Positions 1 to 7,535 of a stretch of 20,041 bases of DNA are shown piece after piece. Made by a program: the position numbers and the translations under genes. Position 1 is the stretch's first letter; the number at the start of each line of letters is the position of its first letter. The notes beneath the pieces are model-generated. The model saw only the letters and a list, made by a program, of their open reading frames with translations, had not been told where the DNA came from and did no database searches. Location: the IMG/VR virus record IMGVR_UViG_3300043419_000229, positions 1-20,041 of that record. One strand, given 5' to 3'. This stretch comes from a virus.

Positions 1-99
1 GACATCGCTCAGGTTAAGGCACAACAAGAACTGGCGTCAGACGAGATAGCTTGCCGATGGATTTGTTCTGCGGCAGAGACTATGTTGAGTTTAGCGTAA
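1..99 (+). CDS. C-terminal end of an upstream gene (partial)
   Basis: Frame 1 is open from the first base to a TAA at 97-99 and encodes 32 residues, beginning DIAQVKAQQELASDE and ending ETMLSLA. The other two forward frames close within about 50 bases, so this is the likely coding frame of a gene that starts before the window. The fragment is mostly helical in character with two cysteines (in the CRWIC segment). I do not recognise the family. It is followed by a 39-base AT-rich gap and then the 931-aa gene on the same strand. Confidence 0.5.
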   Translation, partial: DIAQVKAQQELASDEIACRWICSAAETMLSLA

Positions 100-100
100 G

Positions 101-108
101 ACTAAATA
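101..108 (+). promoter_or_regulatory. Weak candidate late promoter (ACTAAATA)
   Basis: The only AT-rich spacer before the large head-associated block contains ACTAAATA, 6 of 8 matches to the T4 late -10 octamer TATAAATA. It lies about 30 bases upstream of the ATG at 139, a reasonable place for a late transcript start. The match is weak in AT-rich DNA and the call rests on position as much as sequence. Confidence 0.2.
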
Positions 109-138
109 ATATTGTATTACAATTTATAGATGGATTAA

Positions 139-2934
139 ATGAAAGATTACAAACAACTAATCAAAGAACTACCTTCTAAATCGGTAGTAATGGCTTTTGG
201 ACGATTCAACCCTCCGACTATCGGACATGAATTGTTGGTTAAAGCAGTCAAAAAACTGGCTCAGCAAAAGAAAGCTGACCACGTAATCTATGCATCTCGT
301 TCGCAGGATGCCAAAAAGAATCCACTATCAGTTGATAAAAAGGTTAAGTATTTAAACCTTATGTTTAAGAGCACCAATTTTGTTGGTGCTAGCGACAATG
401 TGCGCACTTTTATCGAAGCAGCCAAAGAATTGAATAAAAAGTATAAGAATCTTATTATGGTTGCTGGTAGCGATCGTGTCCCAGAATTCAATCGTTTGTT
501 AAACACATACAACGGCAAAGAATTTAACTTTGACACAATCGAAGTTATCTCTGCTGGAGAACGTGACCCAGATGCCGATGATGCATCTGGTATGTCAGCA
601 TCTAAGATGCGTGCTCTTGCAGTTAAGGGTGATTACACTCAGTTCAAAAAAGGACTTCCATCCTCTGTTCGTGAGATTGATGGTCGTCGTTTGATGAATG
701 ATATTCGTGAAGGTATGGGTTTAGACCATATCAAAGAACAAATTGTTCTAGTTAAAAACGAACTACGAGAAAAATATTTCCGTGGTGATATTTTTAACGA
801 GGGAGATATTGTAGAATCAAATGGTGAAAAGTACACCATTATCAAACGTGGTTCTAATCATTTACTACTAAAAGAAGAAAGTGGATCGTTGATCTCCAAA
901 TGGATTTACGATGTTCAACCTACGGAAGAAAGAGATATGAACGAAGAACTAACAGATAAGACTCTAAAAGTTAACGACAAAGTAAAAGTGGCAAGAATGA
1001 TTGCTACTATGCTAGGTGTTGACAATGCAGAATCTTCATCTAATCCAGAGAATCTTGTTAACTCAGCATTACGTAAAGTGCGCACCAAAGCACTGAACGC
1101 AGAAGCTCTTGCAATCTTAGACAAGATGTTAGTGATGGCTACTGAAGTTGGTATTGATTATGACGCTACTCTAAAACCTTCTAAGTTAAAAGAAGAAACA
1201 ATTCATGTAGGTTATCGCAATTCAAGGGGTGATTGGATCAAGACTACCACACACGATAACTATCCTGATGCCAAAGCCGCAATGGAAAGATTAGTCAAAG
1301 CAGGTAAGAAGGGTGTTCAGCATCGTTACGATAATAACGGAAGCATTGACCCTGGGATGAGAAAACTAGCTAATGAAGCTACAGTTAATAAGAACAGCAA
1401 GTATAATATTGCTAAAGATGTTCTACGTTTTAATGACTTTAAGAAGCTGAAAAAGATTCAAGAGCACGAAGAATCTGAAAGTGACAACAAGAAAGACAAT
1501 GAATCTGATCACGACCATGAACACAACCATAAAGGTGTAGATAAATCTGAAGTTGGTCACACACTAGTTGGTCCAGGTAAACAAGATAACTTACGTCGTC
1601 GTAAAGTTAAATATCATCTTGGCGAGCAAAGCAAGCCGCAACATATGGATATGACTTCTTATGGTGATGAAGCTGGTCATGAGAATACTGCTCAACATAT
1701 CGCTACTAGCGGTGAGCACACAAAGAAACAAAAGAAACTTGCACAAGGTTTCCTTAGCAAGATGCAAGGTTCTGTGAGCGAAGCCATGTCTGCCAGATTA
1801 AAATTGGCAGATGCACTACGTAAGCAAGAAGAAAAGCGTAAAGCATCCGAAGCACGTGCCAAGTTAATGATGCAGCAAGCAAAAGAAAAAGATGATCTTG
1901 TCGCTGCACATAAAAAAGAAAAAGAAAACTTAACAAAAGAAGAAGTTGATCTTGAAGAAGGGATGAAACAGACTCTACGCAAGGTTGTTCCTGGATATGC
2001 CAAGCGTGAAATAGATCAAAAGATGGACGCTGGCAAGTTTGGTAAGACTGACGTTGATAAAGATGCTAACTTCCAACGATATAAAAAGATTCAAGATAAA
2101 TTAAATAAAGAAGAAGTTGAACTAGAAGAATCAATGACAGCTTCTTGGCAAAAAGTACAGAGCATGGACAAAGGATCTATCACTGGAAGTAAAGAAGATG
2201 CCAAGAAGCGTCTGGCATACTTACATGCTGTTCATGCGCACCACAAGAAATTTGGTAACGATACCAAAAAGGTTAAAGATGAAATCGAGCGTATTAATCG
2301 TTCTCGTTTAACCGAAGAGCAAGAAGAGCCATGCGAAGTTTGCGGTATGTCTCCATGTCAGTGCGATCATTCAGACACTTCTCCAGCTGTAGACATGTCA
2401 GCTTATGAGCCAGATCTACCAGAGATGTCTGATGACGAAATCGAAAAGATGGCTGACGAGTTGACTGATGACGATTACTTAGAAACATATGACGATGATG
2501 AACTGGCTATCATCGACGACGAAACTGGCGAAGAAATCGAACCAGAAAACGAAGAAGAAAAACTTAAAGAAGATGCTATCATGGAAGTTCTTTCACGTGT
2601 AGAAAGAATTAAAGCAGCTACAAGAATCCGTCGCACTCAAGCCAAGCGTGAACGTGCAGCTAAGATTGCCATCAAGCGTTACTCAAACACTGCTACAATT
2701 AACAAGCGTTCACGTAGACTAGCTATCAAGTTAATGAAGAAGCGTTTGTTGCGTGGTAGAGATCCAGCGAAACTATCTGTTGGAGAAAAAGAACGTATTG
2801 AGCGCACCATCGAGCAACGCAAGGCAGTCATCGGTAGAATCGCTATGCGTTTAACATCACGTGTTCGTAAGATGGAAAAGGCTAGATTGTCTCATTCAAA
2901 ATATACACAAGGGAGTCAAAATGTTGCATTTTAA
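139..2934 (+). CDS. Large modular virion protein with N-terminal nucleotidyltransferase domain and head-targeting-like N-terminus
   Basis: 931 aa. Residues about 15-185 form a nucleotidylyltransferase (cytidylyl/NMN-adenylyl) fold: FGRFNPP with T27-I-G-H30 (the [HT]xGH motif) and SASKMR at 153-158 in the place of the ISTxxR motif. Residues about 220-262 look like a small KOW/SH3-like barrel (EGDIVESNGEKYTI). A conserved helical module lies around 267-348, a His-rich patch at 457-464 (DHDHEHNH), and a CxxC...CxC cluster at C732, C735, C740, C742. A very acidic stretch (about 745-810) is followed by a strongly basic helical C-terminus (about 815-931). Acidic linkers occur at 598-608 (KEEVDLEEG) and 655-665 (KEEVELEES). 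The N-terminus MKDYKQLIKE resembles the T4 internal-protein targeting peptide. The ATG directly follows an in-frame TAA, so no longer start exists. Established: such fused nucleotidyltransferase proteins occur in T4-like aquatic phages. Inferred: a prohead core or packaged protein. The activity is unproven. Confidence 0.75.
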   Translation: MKDYKQLIKELPSKSVVMAFGRFNPPTIGHELLVKAVKKLAQQKKADHVIYASRSQDAKKNPLSVDKKVKYLNLMFKSTNFVGASDNVRTFIEAAKELNKKYKNLIMVAGSDRVPEFNRLLNTYNGKEFNFDTIEVISAGERDPDADDASGMSASKMRALAVKGDYTQFKKGLPSSVREIDGRRLMNDIREGMGLDHIKEQIVLVKNELREKYFRGDIFNEGDIVESNGEKYTIIKRGSNHLLLKEESGSLISKWIYDVQPTEERDMNEELTDKTLKVNDKVKVARMIATMLGVDNAESSSNPENLVNSALRKVRTKALNAEALAILDKMLVMATEVGIDYDATLKPSKLKEETIHVGYRNSRGDWIKTTTHDNYPDAKAAMERLVKAGKKGVQHRYDNNGSIDPGMRKLANEATVNKNSKYNIAKDVLRFNDFKKLKKIQEHEESESDNKKDNESDHDHEHNHKGVDKSEVGHTLVGPGKQDNLRRRKVKYHLGEQSKPQHMDMTSYGDEAGHENTAQHIATSGEHTKKQKKLAQGFLSKMQGSVSEAMSARLKLADALRKQEEKRKASEARAKLMMQQAKEKDDLVAAHKKEKENLTKEEVDLEEGMKQTLRKVVPGYAKREIDQKMDAGKFGKTDVDKDANFQRYKKIQDKLNKEEVELEESMTASWQKVQSMDKGSITGSKEDAKKRLAYLHAVHAHHKKFGNDTKKVKDEIERINRSRLTEEQEEPCEVCGMSPCQCDHSDTSPAVDMSAYEPDLPEMSDDEIEKMADELTDDDYLETYDDDELAIIDDETGEEIEPENEEEKLKEDAIMEVLSRVERIKAATRIRRTQAKRERAAKIAIKRYSNTATINKRSRRLAIKLMKKRLLRGRDPAKLSVGEKERIERTIEQRKAVIGRIAMRLTSRVRKMEKARLSHSKYTQGSQNVAF

Positions 2935-3190
2935 AGAGTGGTTAAACGAAGCAACATATCAAGGACGTGATGTTCCTCTTAACAAACCAATGGCTGGTGA
3001 TGTTAAGAAGTCTAAAGTGTTCGTTGATTTAGATGGTGATGGTAAAGCAACCAAAGTAAACTTTGGTGACAAGAACATGACTATCAAAAAGAACATCCCT
3101 GCTCGTCGCAAGTCTTTCCGTGCTCGCCACAACTGCGATAATCCAGGACCAAAAGACAAAGCAAGATACTGGTCTTGCAAGGCATGGTGA
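2921..3190 (+). CDS. 89-aa conserved phage protein with capsid-targeting-like N-terminus and EF-hand-like loop
   Basis: The start is the ATG at 2921, preceded by a good Shine-Dalgarno AAGGGAG (2909-2915). A longer in-frame start at 2861 lies deep inside the upstream gene without such a site. The gene overlaps the 931-aa gene by 14 bases. The N-terminus MLHFKEWLNE-A aligns residue for residue with the T4 targeting peptide MKTYQEFIAE-A. Residues 36-41 (DLDGDG) form a calcium-loop-like motif. The C-terminal third is basic and Cys/aromatic rich (ARRKSFRARHNCDNPG, ending ARYWSCKAW; C72 and C86) and resembles a short C-terminal motif I recall from other T4-like phages without an assigned function. 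Inferred: a small head-packaged or structural protein. I cannot assign a biochemical role. Confidence 0.7.
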   Translation: MLHFKEWLNEATYQGRDVPLNKPMAGDVKKSKVFVDLDGDGKATKVNFGDKNMTIKKNIPARRKSFRARHNCDNPGPKDKARYWSCKAW

Positions 3191-3195
3191 AATAA

Positions 3196-3684
3196 ATGGC
3201 ACAAAAGCATATAATCAAACACACTGAAACAGAAATTGTTATCAAGTGTTATGTCACTGCTGCAAATGGTGGTGATATTGATATCAGTGTTCAAAATAAC
3301 TGCACAAAAACTGCTACACAAGAGTATGTAGCACCAACAACAATTCCAGATGAAACTGGTGGTGGTTTAGTTACTTATACTGGTTCAAGAGTTTACATAA
3401 CTGGATTGTGGTGGGGTCTAAAGAAAGACAAACAATTAGATGTGACCAGGATTCTTAATCCAACTGGTCCAGTTCTACACGGACACTATTATCTGATTAA
3501 CTCTGGTTTTTACGATTTTCACCAAACTGGTATCGCAGACAGAGTTTATGCTAATAAAGACCTTCGTTTTACATTCGATGGTCCAGGACATTGCATCATT
3601 CGACTGCGTAAGGAAGGTTGGCTTCCAAAGGTTGAGACTGCTGCATTTGGACCTTATGATGATGAAACTGTGGTAGGAAGTTAA
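3196..3684 (+). CDS. 162-aa uncharacterised, probably beta-rich virion protein
   Basis: The gene follows the 89-aa gene after 5 bases and precedes the Dps-like gene by 1 base, so it is almost certainly co-transcribed in the virion block. The sequence alternates polar and hydrophobic residues with many G, T, N and aromatic positions (YITGLWWGLKKDKQLDVTR; HGHYYLINSGFYDFH; FTFDGPGHCIIRLRKEGW). This suggests a compact beta-sandwich without signal peptide or membrane segment. No enzyme motif is visible. Position among head-associated genes suggests a capsid decoration or head-completion protein, but this is inference from context. The ribosome-binding site (GGTGAAATAA) is weak, consistent with translational coupling to the preceding gene. 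Confidence 0.6.
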   Translation: MAQKHIIKHTETEIVIKCYVTAANGGDIDISVQNNCTKTATQEYVAPTTIPDETGGGLVTYTGSRVYITGLWWGLKKDKQLDVTRILNPTGPVLHGHYYLINSGFYDFHQTGIADRVYANKDLRFTFDGPGHCIIRLRKEGWLPKVETAAFGPYDDETVVGS

Positions 3685-3685
3685 T

Positions 3686-4126
3686 ATGGAACATGTAGCC
3701 GCACTTAAAGTAGTCCTTGGAAATACATTTGTTATGTATTTCAAGGCACACTCATATCATTGGAATGTAGAAGGTTCAGACTTTGCGCAGTTCCATACAT
3801 TCTTTGGTGAACTGTATGAAGAACTACATGGCGCAATTGATCCAACAGCAGAGCAGATTCGTGCTGCACAAGATTATGCACCATTCAGTATGGGTGATTT
3901 GTACAGAATGAAAACCATAGAAGAAGACGCAGCACGTCCAGATACTGTTGCTGCTATGATAGGCAATCTGTTGTCCGCTAACAACGAAGTCCTGGAATCC
4001 CTAAATAAATTATTCAAGGCAGCAGATGTTGCAGATGAGCAGGGCTTGGCTGACTTTGCGGCAGGTAGAATAGATATTCACAAAAAACACGGATGGATGT
4101 TAAGATCCTTCATGAAGGGCGAATAA
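3686..4126 (+). CDS. Dps-like ferritin (DNA-protection / iron-storage family)
   Basis: 146 aa, the size of a minimal Dps subunit. The Dps signature is clear: AHSYHWNVEGSDFAQFH followed by AIDPTAEQIRA, and a C-terminal helix KKHGWMLRSFM matching the KHIWMFKAF-type end of Listeria Dps. Aligned without gaps to Listeria innocua Dps (from memory), the inter-subunit ferroxidase ligands are H25 (H31), H37 (H43), D52 (D58) and E56 (E62). The D47 position is G41, with E42 beside it, so one iron ligand is missing or shifted. Dps dodecamers bind iron, detoxify peroxide and often bind DNA. The short N-terminus lacks a Lys-rich tail, so direct DNA binding is doubtful. It sits between structural genes, with a 1-base gap upstream and an ATG directly abutting its stop downstream. 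Whether it protects phage DNA, manages host iron or is a virion component cannot be told from sequence. Confidence 0.85.
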   Translation: MEHVAALKVVLGNTFVMYFKAHSYHWNVEGSDFAQFHTFFGELYEELHGAIDPTAEQIRAAQDYAPFSMGDLYRMKTIEEDAARPDTVAAMIGNLLSANNEVLESLNKLFKAADVADEQGLADFAAGRIDIHKKHGWMLRSFMKGE

Positions 4127-6466
4127 ATGAAAACTTATAAAGAAATTGCAGAAGCATTAAAAGGTAAACAGCATAAGATCGACAAGAACAAGAATGGTAA
4201 GATCGATGCACATGACTTCAAACTTCTTCGTAAAGAAGAAGTAGAAGAACTTGATGAAGGTGTTGACCCATCTGAGGTTGCTGGTAACCCAAAGATGTAT
4301 GATGCTGCTACTGTAAAGAAAGCATACTACCATAAGAGTGCAACTCCAGAAGATAAGAAAACTCTTGAGCGACATTTAGATCGTCATCATGGTATGAATA
4401 ACTGGCGTAAACCAGTGAAAGAAGAAACAATCGCTGAAGCAACAGTTAAGACTCAGAAGTATTCTTGGGGTACTATGAAGACAGTTCACCATGGTGCTGA
4501 CTTCTCTATTCCACTACACCCAGAACATCATCAAGCGATTGCTAAGTTAAAAGATGAGCAAGAGCATAAGTTTAAAGATGAAACTGGTCGTCACTGGACT
4601 GCTCGTCGTAAAGGTGAAGATGTACACTTCCACTCAGCCAATGATGGTCCAAAGACTACAGTTAAGCACTCAGCATTAAAAGAAGCAGTTGAAGACGAAG
4701 AACGTATGGCTCGTTCTGACTACAAAGTTTCTCCTTCTGGTCGCAAGTCTCACAAAGAGATCGTATTTAAACACGGCGAAGAAGACAAAAAATCATCTAT
4801 CCAAGAAGTTTCTCCTCCAGGATTCGAAGGTACAGTTAAGGCAATGAAGAAGCACAAAGAGATCGATAATCCTTATGCTCTTGCTTGGTACATGAAGAAC
4901 AAAGGTATGAAGTCTCACAAGAAAGCAGACGGTACCATGAAAGAAGACCATGTCGAAGAAGGCGTGACTGGCGCAGTTGCTGGTGGTATCGCTGGTGGTT
5001 TAGCTGGCGGTCCACTTGGTGCTCTTGCTGGTGCTTATCTTGGTCACAAGATTCAACAAGGTGCTAACAGTGCCAAGAAACTAGCCAAGGAAAAAGAAAA
5101 ACTTCGTAGAGAAGAAGTCGAACAAATCGATGAGAAGTCTGAGCAAGCCAAACGTAATAAGACCATGAAGAATATGATGGATGCTTCTCGTGGCGCTCGC
5201 TACAAAGCGTCTGGTAATCCAGTACCTGATGCTGAACCACAGCACAAAACACCTCAAGCGTACAACAAAGCAATTGGTCGTGCCCTACGCAACGAAGAAC
5301 TAGATGAAGCCGAAAAGGCAACAGGTGGTTTAAAAGATGCTTGCTGGAAAGGTTACACTGCAGTTGGTATGAAGATGAAGAACGGTAAGAAAGTTCCTAA
5401 CTGTGTTCCAGTTAATGAACACGCTGAGATGTCTACCGCACGTGAATACCAATATATCAGCGAGGGAATGAGAACTACTCATGAAGATCCACTAGTGACT
5501 GTTCATGATAAAGATGGTTTACATACTCACGCAAATCTTTCTACTGCCAATGGAATCTTTGGAACAAAGGTTAAACATACTGCTGTTCATGCTGGTCCAG
5601 TTAAAGTTAAAGATGGTCATGAAACAAAACGTGACTTAACATTTGCTATCTCTCAACACCACGCACAAGCTGTTAAGGATGAAGAGAAGTTTAGAAAACA
5701 ATTCGGCGAAGAAACTAAACAAGAAGATCCACCATTCGATGGTCCATACACTAAGGTTAAGGCTGATGCCAAAGACAAGTCTGGTGCTACACATACACCA
5801 ATGTCAAGAGCAAAGCACTTAGCACGTATGGCTATGAAGAAACAAATGAAAGAAGACATCGATCGTTTGTTTGAAAAGGATGACTCTGAGTACAACTACG
5901 AAGGTGAGATGGCTGTTACTCAACTAAAGACTATCATGCGTCACGCTGAGGCACTGCAAGCAAAAATGCAACCTGACACTAACTTGCCTGAGTGGGTTCA
6001 GTCTAAGATTACTCTTGCTGCTGACTACATTCAAACAGCATCGGATTATCTACACTCTGAAATAGAAGAACAAGCACCAGTTGCTCCAGTCCCAGGACAG
6101 AAGTGGAATTCACATGCTGTTATGGTTAATGGTAAACAACGTGTAGTTATTCCTCGCAAGAGTGTGAAGAACTACCCAGAGCATGAAGGTTGGAAAGAAG
6201 TGTCACCAGGACAAAAATTAAAAGAAGACGATGAAGTACAGTTTTCTTATAAAGAGTTTGCTATGATGCTTGAGTATGAAACAAAAGATGGTGTGTACAG
6301 ACACAAAGGTACTTACGGTGGCAACTATGTTGATCCAGAAGGTGCTGATGATGCCGACGATAAAAAATCAAAACAACAACCAGCTGAGAAGCGTGGTCGT
6401 GGACGCCCAGCTGGGGCTAAATCAGGTGCTCGTAAAATCACTGGCACTTCAAAGCTATACAAATAA
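4127..6466 (+). CDS. 779-aa modular head-associated protein with T4 internal-protein-like targeting peptide and repeated protease-like linkers
   Basis: Starts MKTYKEIAE-A, nearly identical to the T4 internal-protein capsid-targeting peptide MKTYQEFIAE-A. Residues 19-30 (DKNKNGKIDAHD) form a canonical EF-hand loop. Basic modules are then separated by acidic linkers ending in (I/L)-x-E: L42-D-E44/G, I102-A-E104/A, I225-Q-E227/V, I334-D-E336/K, L392-D-E394/A, I444-S-E446/G, I646-E-E648/Q. Modules include a glycine zipper with GxxxG spacing (about 279-307), a two-Cys motif (ACWKGYTAVGMK...VPNC, 405-426), a helical module (NLPEWVQSKITLAADYI, 619-635) that I recall from other T4-like phage proteins, and an AT-hook core RGRP at 758-761 near the C-terminus. 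No catalytic domain is recognised. The stop of the Dps-like gene abuts this ATG. Inferred: packaged internal or core polyprotein cut by the prohead protease. An intact elongated structural protein is the alternative. Confidence 0.7.
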   Translation: MKTYKEIAEALKGKQHKIDKNKNGKIDAHDFKLLRKEEVEELDEGVDPSEVAGNPKMYDAATVKKAYYHKSATPEDKKTLERHLDRHHGMNNWRKPVKEETIAEATVKTQKYSWGTMKTVHHGADFSIPLHPEHHQAIAKLKDEQEHKFKDETGRHWTARRKGEDVHFHSANDGPKTTVKHSALKEAVEDEERMARSDYKVSPSGRKSHKEIVFKHGEEDKKSSIQEVSPPGFEGTVKAMKKHKEIDNPYALAWYMKNKGMKSHKKADGTMKEDHVEEGVTGAVAGGIAGGLAGGPLGALAGAYLGHKIQQGANSAKKLAKEKEKLRREEVEQIDEKSEQAKRNKTMKNMMDASRGARYKASGNPVPDAEPQHKTPQAYNKAIGRALRNEELDEAEKATGGLKDACWKGYTAVGMKMKNGKKVPNCVPVNEHAEMSTAREYQYISEGMRTTHEDPLVTVHDKDGLHTHANLSTANGIFGTKVKHTAVHAGPVKVKDGHETKRDLTFAISQHHAQAVKDEEKFRKQFGEETKQEDPPFDGPYTKVKADAKDKSGATHTPMSRAKHLARMAMKKQMKEDIDRLFEKDDSEYNYEGEMAVTQLKTIMRHAEALQAKMQPDTNLPEWVQSKITLAADYIQTASDYLHSEIEEQAPVAPVPGQKWNSHAVMVNGKQRVVIPRKSVKNYPEHEGWKEVSPGQKLKEDDEVQFSYKEFAMMLEYETKDGVYRHKGTYGGNYVDPEGADDADDKKSKQQPAEKRGRGRPAGAKSGARKITGTSKLYK

Positions 6467-6494
6467 TTAAAGTCCAAATTTAAGGAGACATAAA

Positions 6495-7520
6495 ATGGCA
6501 CTATGGGGAAATAGAGATAGCAAATCTGCATCAGGCACTATTGCTATCGCAACTAACGGAGCAGTAACTGGCTCAAGCACTTTATTCACAACACAAGCAA
6601 AGATTGGTAACACAATCCGTGCTGGTGGCAGAGATTACGTAATCACAGCTATCGCTAGCAATACAGCTGCTACAGTAGAATCTGGAACTAATGGTGGTGC
6701 AATCACTGCTGTTACTGCAGGTGCATCATACACACTATCTGAGAAACCAGTATTCGTTTCTCAATCAGAGTCATCAAGCACTAGTGGTGTTCATGGTGAC
6801 GCATCTAAGATATTCGGTGTAGACACTATCAGTAATGGCGAAAACTATGATTCAGCTGGTCGTGTAGTTGAAGTGGGTGTTGCTCTTGCTGGTACTGGTT
6901 ATCTAGAAGTACCTAATGTTACTATCACTGGTGGTGGCGGTTCTGGTGCTGCAGCTACTGCAACTATCTCTGGTGGCTCAGTTACTGTTATTACATTGAC
7001 TAACAATGGTGGTTCTTACGAGAATGTTCCATCTGTTTTCGTAGACGTTCCTCGTCGCACTATCCCAACTTCTGGTGTTAATACTACTACTGAAGTTATC
7101 ACTTACACTGGTCATGGTTTAGCAACTGGTGATCGTATCAAATATTATGATGCTAATGGTACTACTATTGCTGGTCTAACTGACGAAACAATTTACTATG
7201 CTATCGCAGTTGACCCAAATACTTTCAAAGTTGCTACTACTGCTGCAAACGCTACTGCTGGAACTGCTGTTAACTTGACTGGTACTGGTAACAATGATCA
7301 GTACTTTGACTTGCTAGATGAAACTACTGCCACTGCAGTTGCTGCTCTTGGTGGTGGTAACGAAGAAGGTGAAAGCGTAAGTAACATCACTCACACTGGT
7401 TGGGTTCGTCGTACTACTGGTACTGGTGGTCGTGCTGGTCGTGTGTTCTATGAAACACTAGTTGCTGGTGGTTCTATCTCTGGCGACCAAGCTGACGATC
7501 GTCAGTTCCCAGACGACTAA
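6495..7520 (+). CDS. 341-aa glycine-rich virion structural protein
   Basis: A strong Shine-Dalgarno AAGGAG (6482-6487), 7 bases from the ATG, marks a highly expressed late gene. The protein begins MALWGNRDSKSASG and is built of beta modules rich in G, T, S, A and V. One is a repeat of the type GxGYxxxPxVxIxGGGGSGA (about 133-160), common in phage virion and fibre proteins. A second module (THGL/GHGLATGD...LTDETIYYAIAVD) and a conserved-looking C-terminus (GWVRRTTGTGGRAGRVFYE, ending ADDRQFPDD) follow. There are no cysteines, no signal peptide and no membrane helix. I recall similar MALWG-starting proteins with this C-terminus from T4-like cyanophage virions, without an exact role. A head, neck or tail-associated structural protein is the best call. 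Confidence 0.7.
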   Translation: MALWGNRDSKSASGTIAIATNGAVTGSSTLFTTQAKIGNTIRAGGRDYVITAIASNTAATVESGTNGGAITAVTAGASYTLSEKPVFVSQSESSSTSGVHGDASKIFGVDTISNGENYDSAGRVVEVGVALAGTGYLEVPNVTITGGGGSGAAATATISGGSVTVITLTNNGGSYENVPSVFVDVPRRTIPTSGVNTTTEVITYTGHGLATGDRIKYYDANGTTIAGLTDETIYYAIAVDPNTFKVATTAANATAGTAVNLTGTGNNDQYFDLLDETTATAVAALGGGNEEGESVSNITHTGWVRRTTGTGGRAGRVFYETLVAGGSISGDQADDRQFPDD

Positions 7521-7526
7521 TAAATA
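7517..7526 (+). promoter_or_regulatory. Candidate T4-type late promoter (CTAATAAATA)
   Basis: AATAAATA (7519-7526) matches the T4 late octamer TATAAATA at 7 of 8 positions. It overlaps the stop codon of the structural gene and sits 19 bases before the next ATG. By T4 geometry a transcript would begin near 7532, just before the hairpin at 7536-7556. It is the best late-promoter match in a usable position in the window. The chance of such a match in AT-rich DNA is not negligible. Confidence 0.4.
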
Positions 7527-7535
7527 CATTATGAA

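Noticed and set aside
2861-2920. Longer start for the 89-aa gene at ATG 2861
   Set aside because: No ribosome-binding site there and it lies far inside the upstream gene; ATG 2921 has AAGGGAG and yields the targeting-like N-terminus.
3191-3199. AATAAATG strings here and at 4122-4129 as late promoters
   Set aside because: They arise from TAA or TGA stop contexts followed by ATG in tightly packed genes and match only 6 of 8 positions.
4885-5067. 60-codon forward frame rich in Arg, Trp and Ser
   Set aside because: A frame shadow of the Gly/Lys-rich 779-aa gene; composition is an artefact and no ribosome-binding site precedes it.
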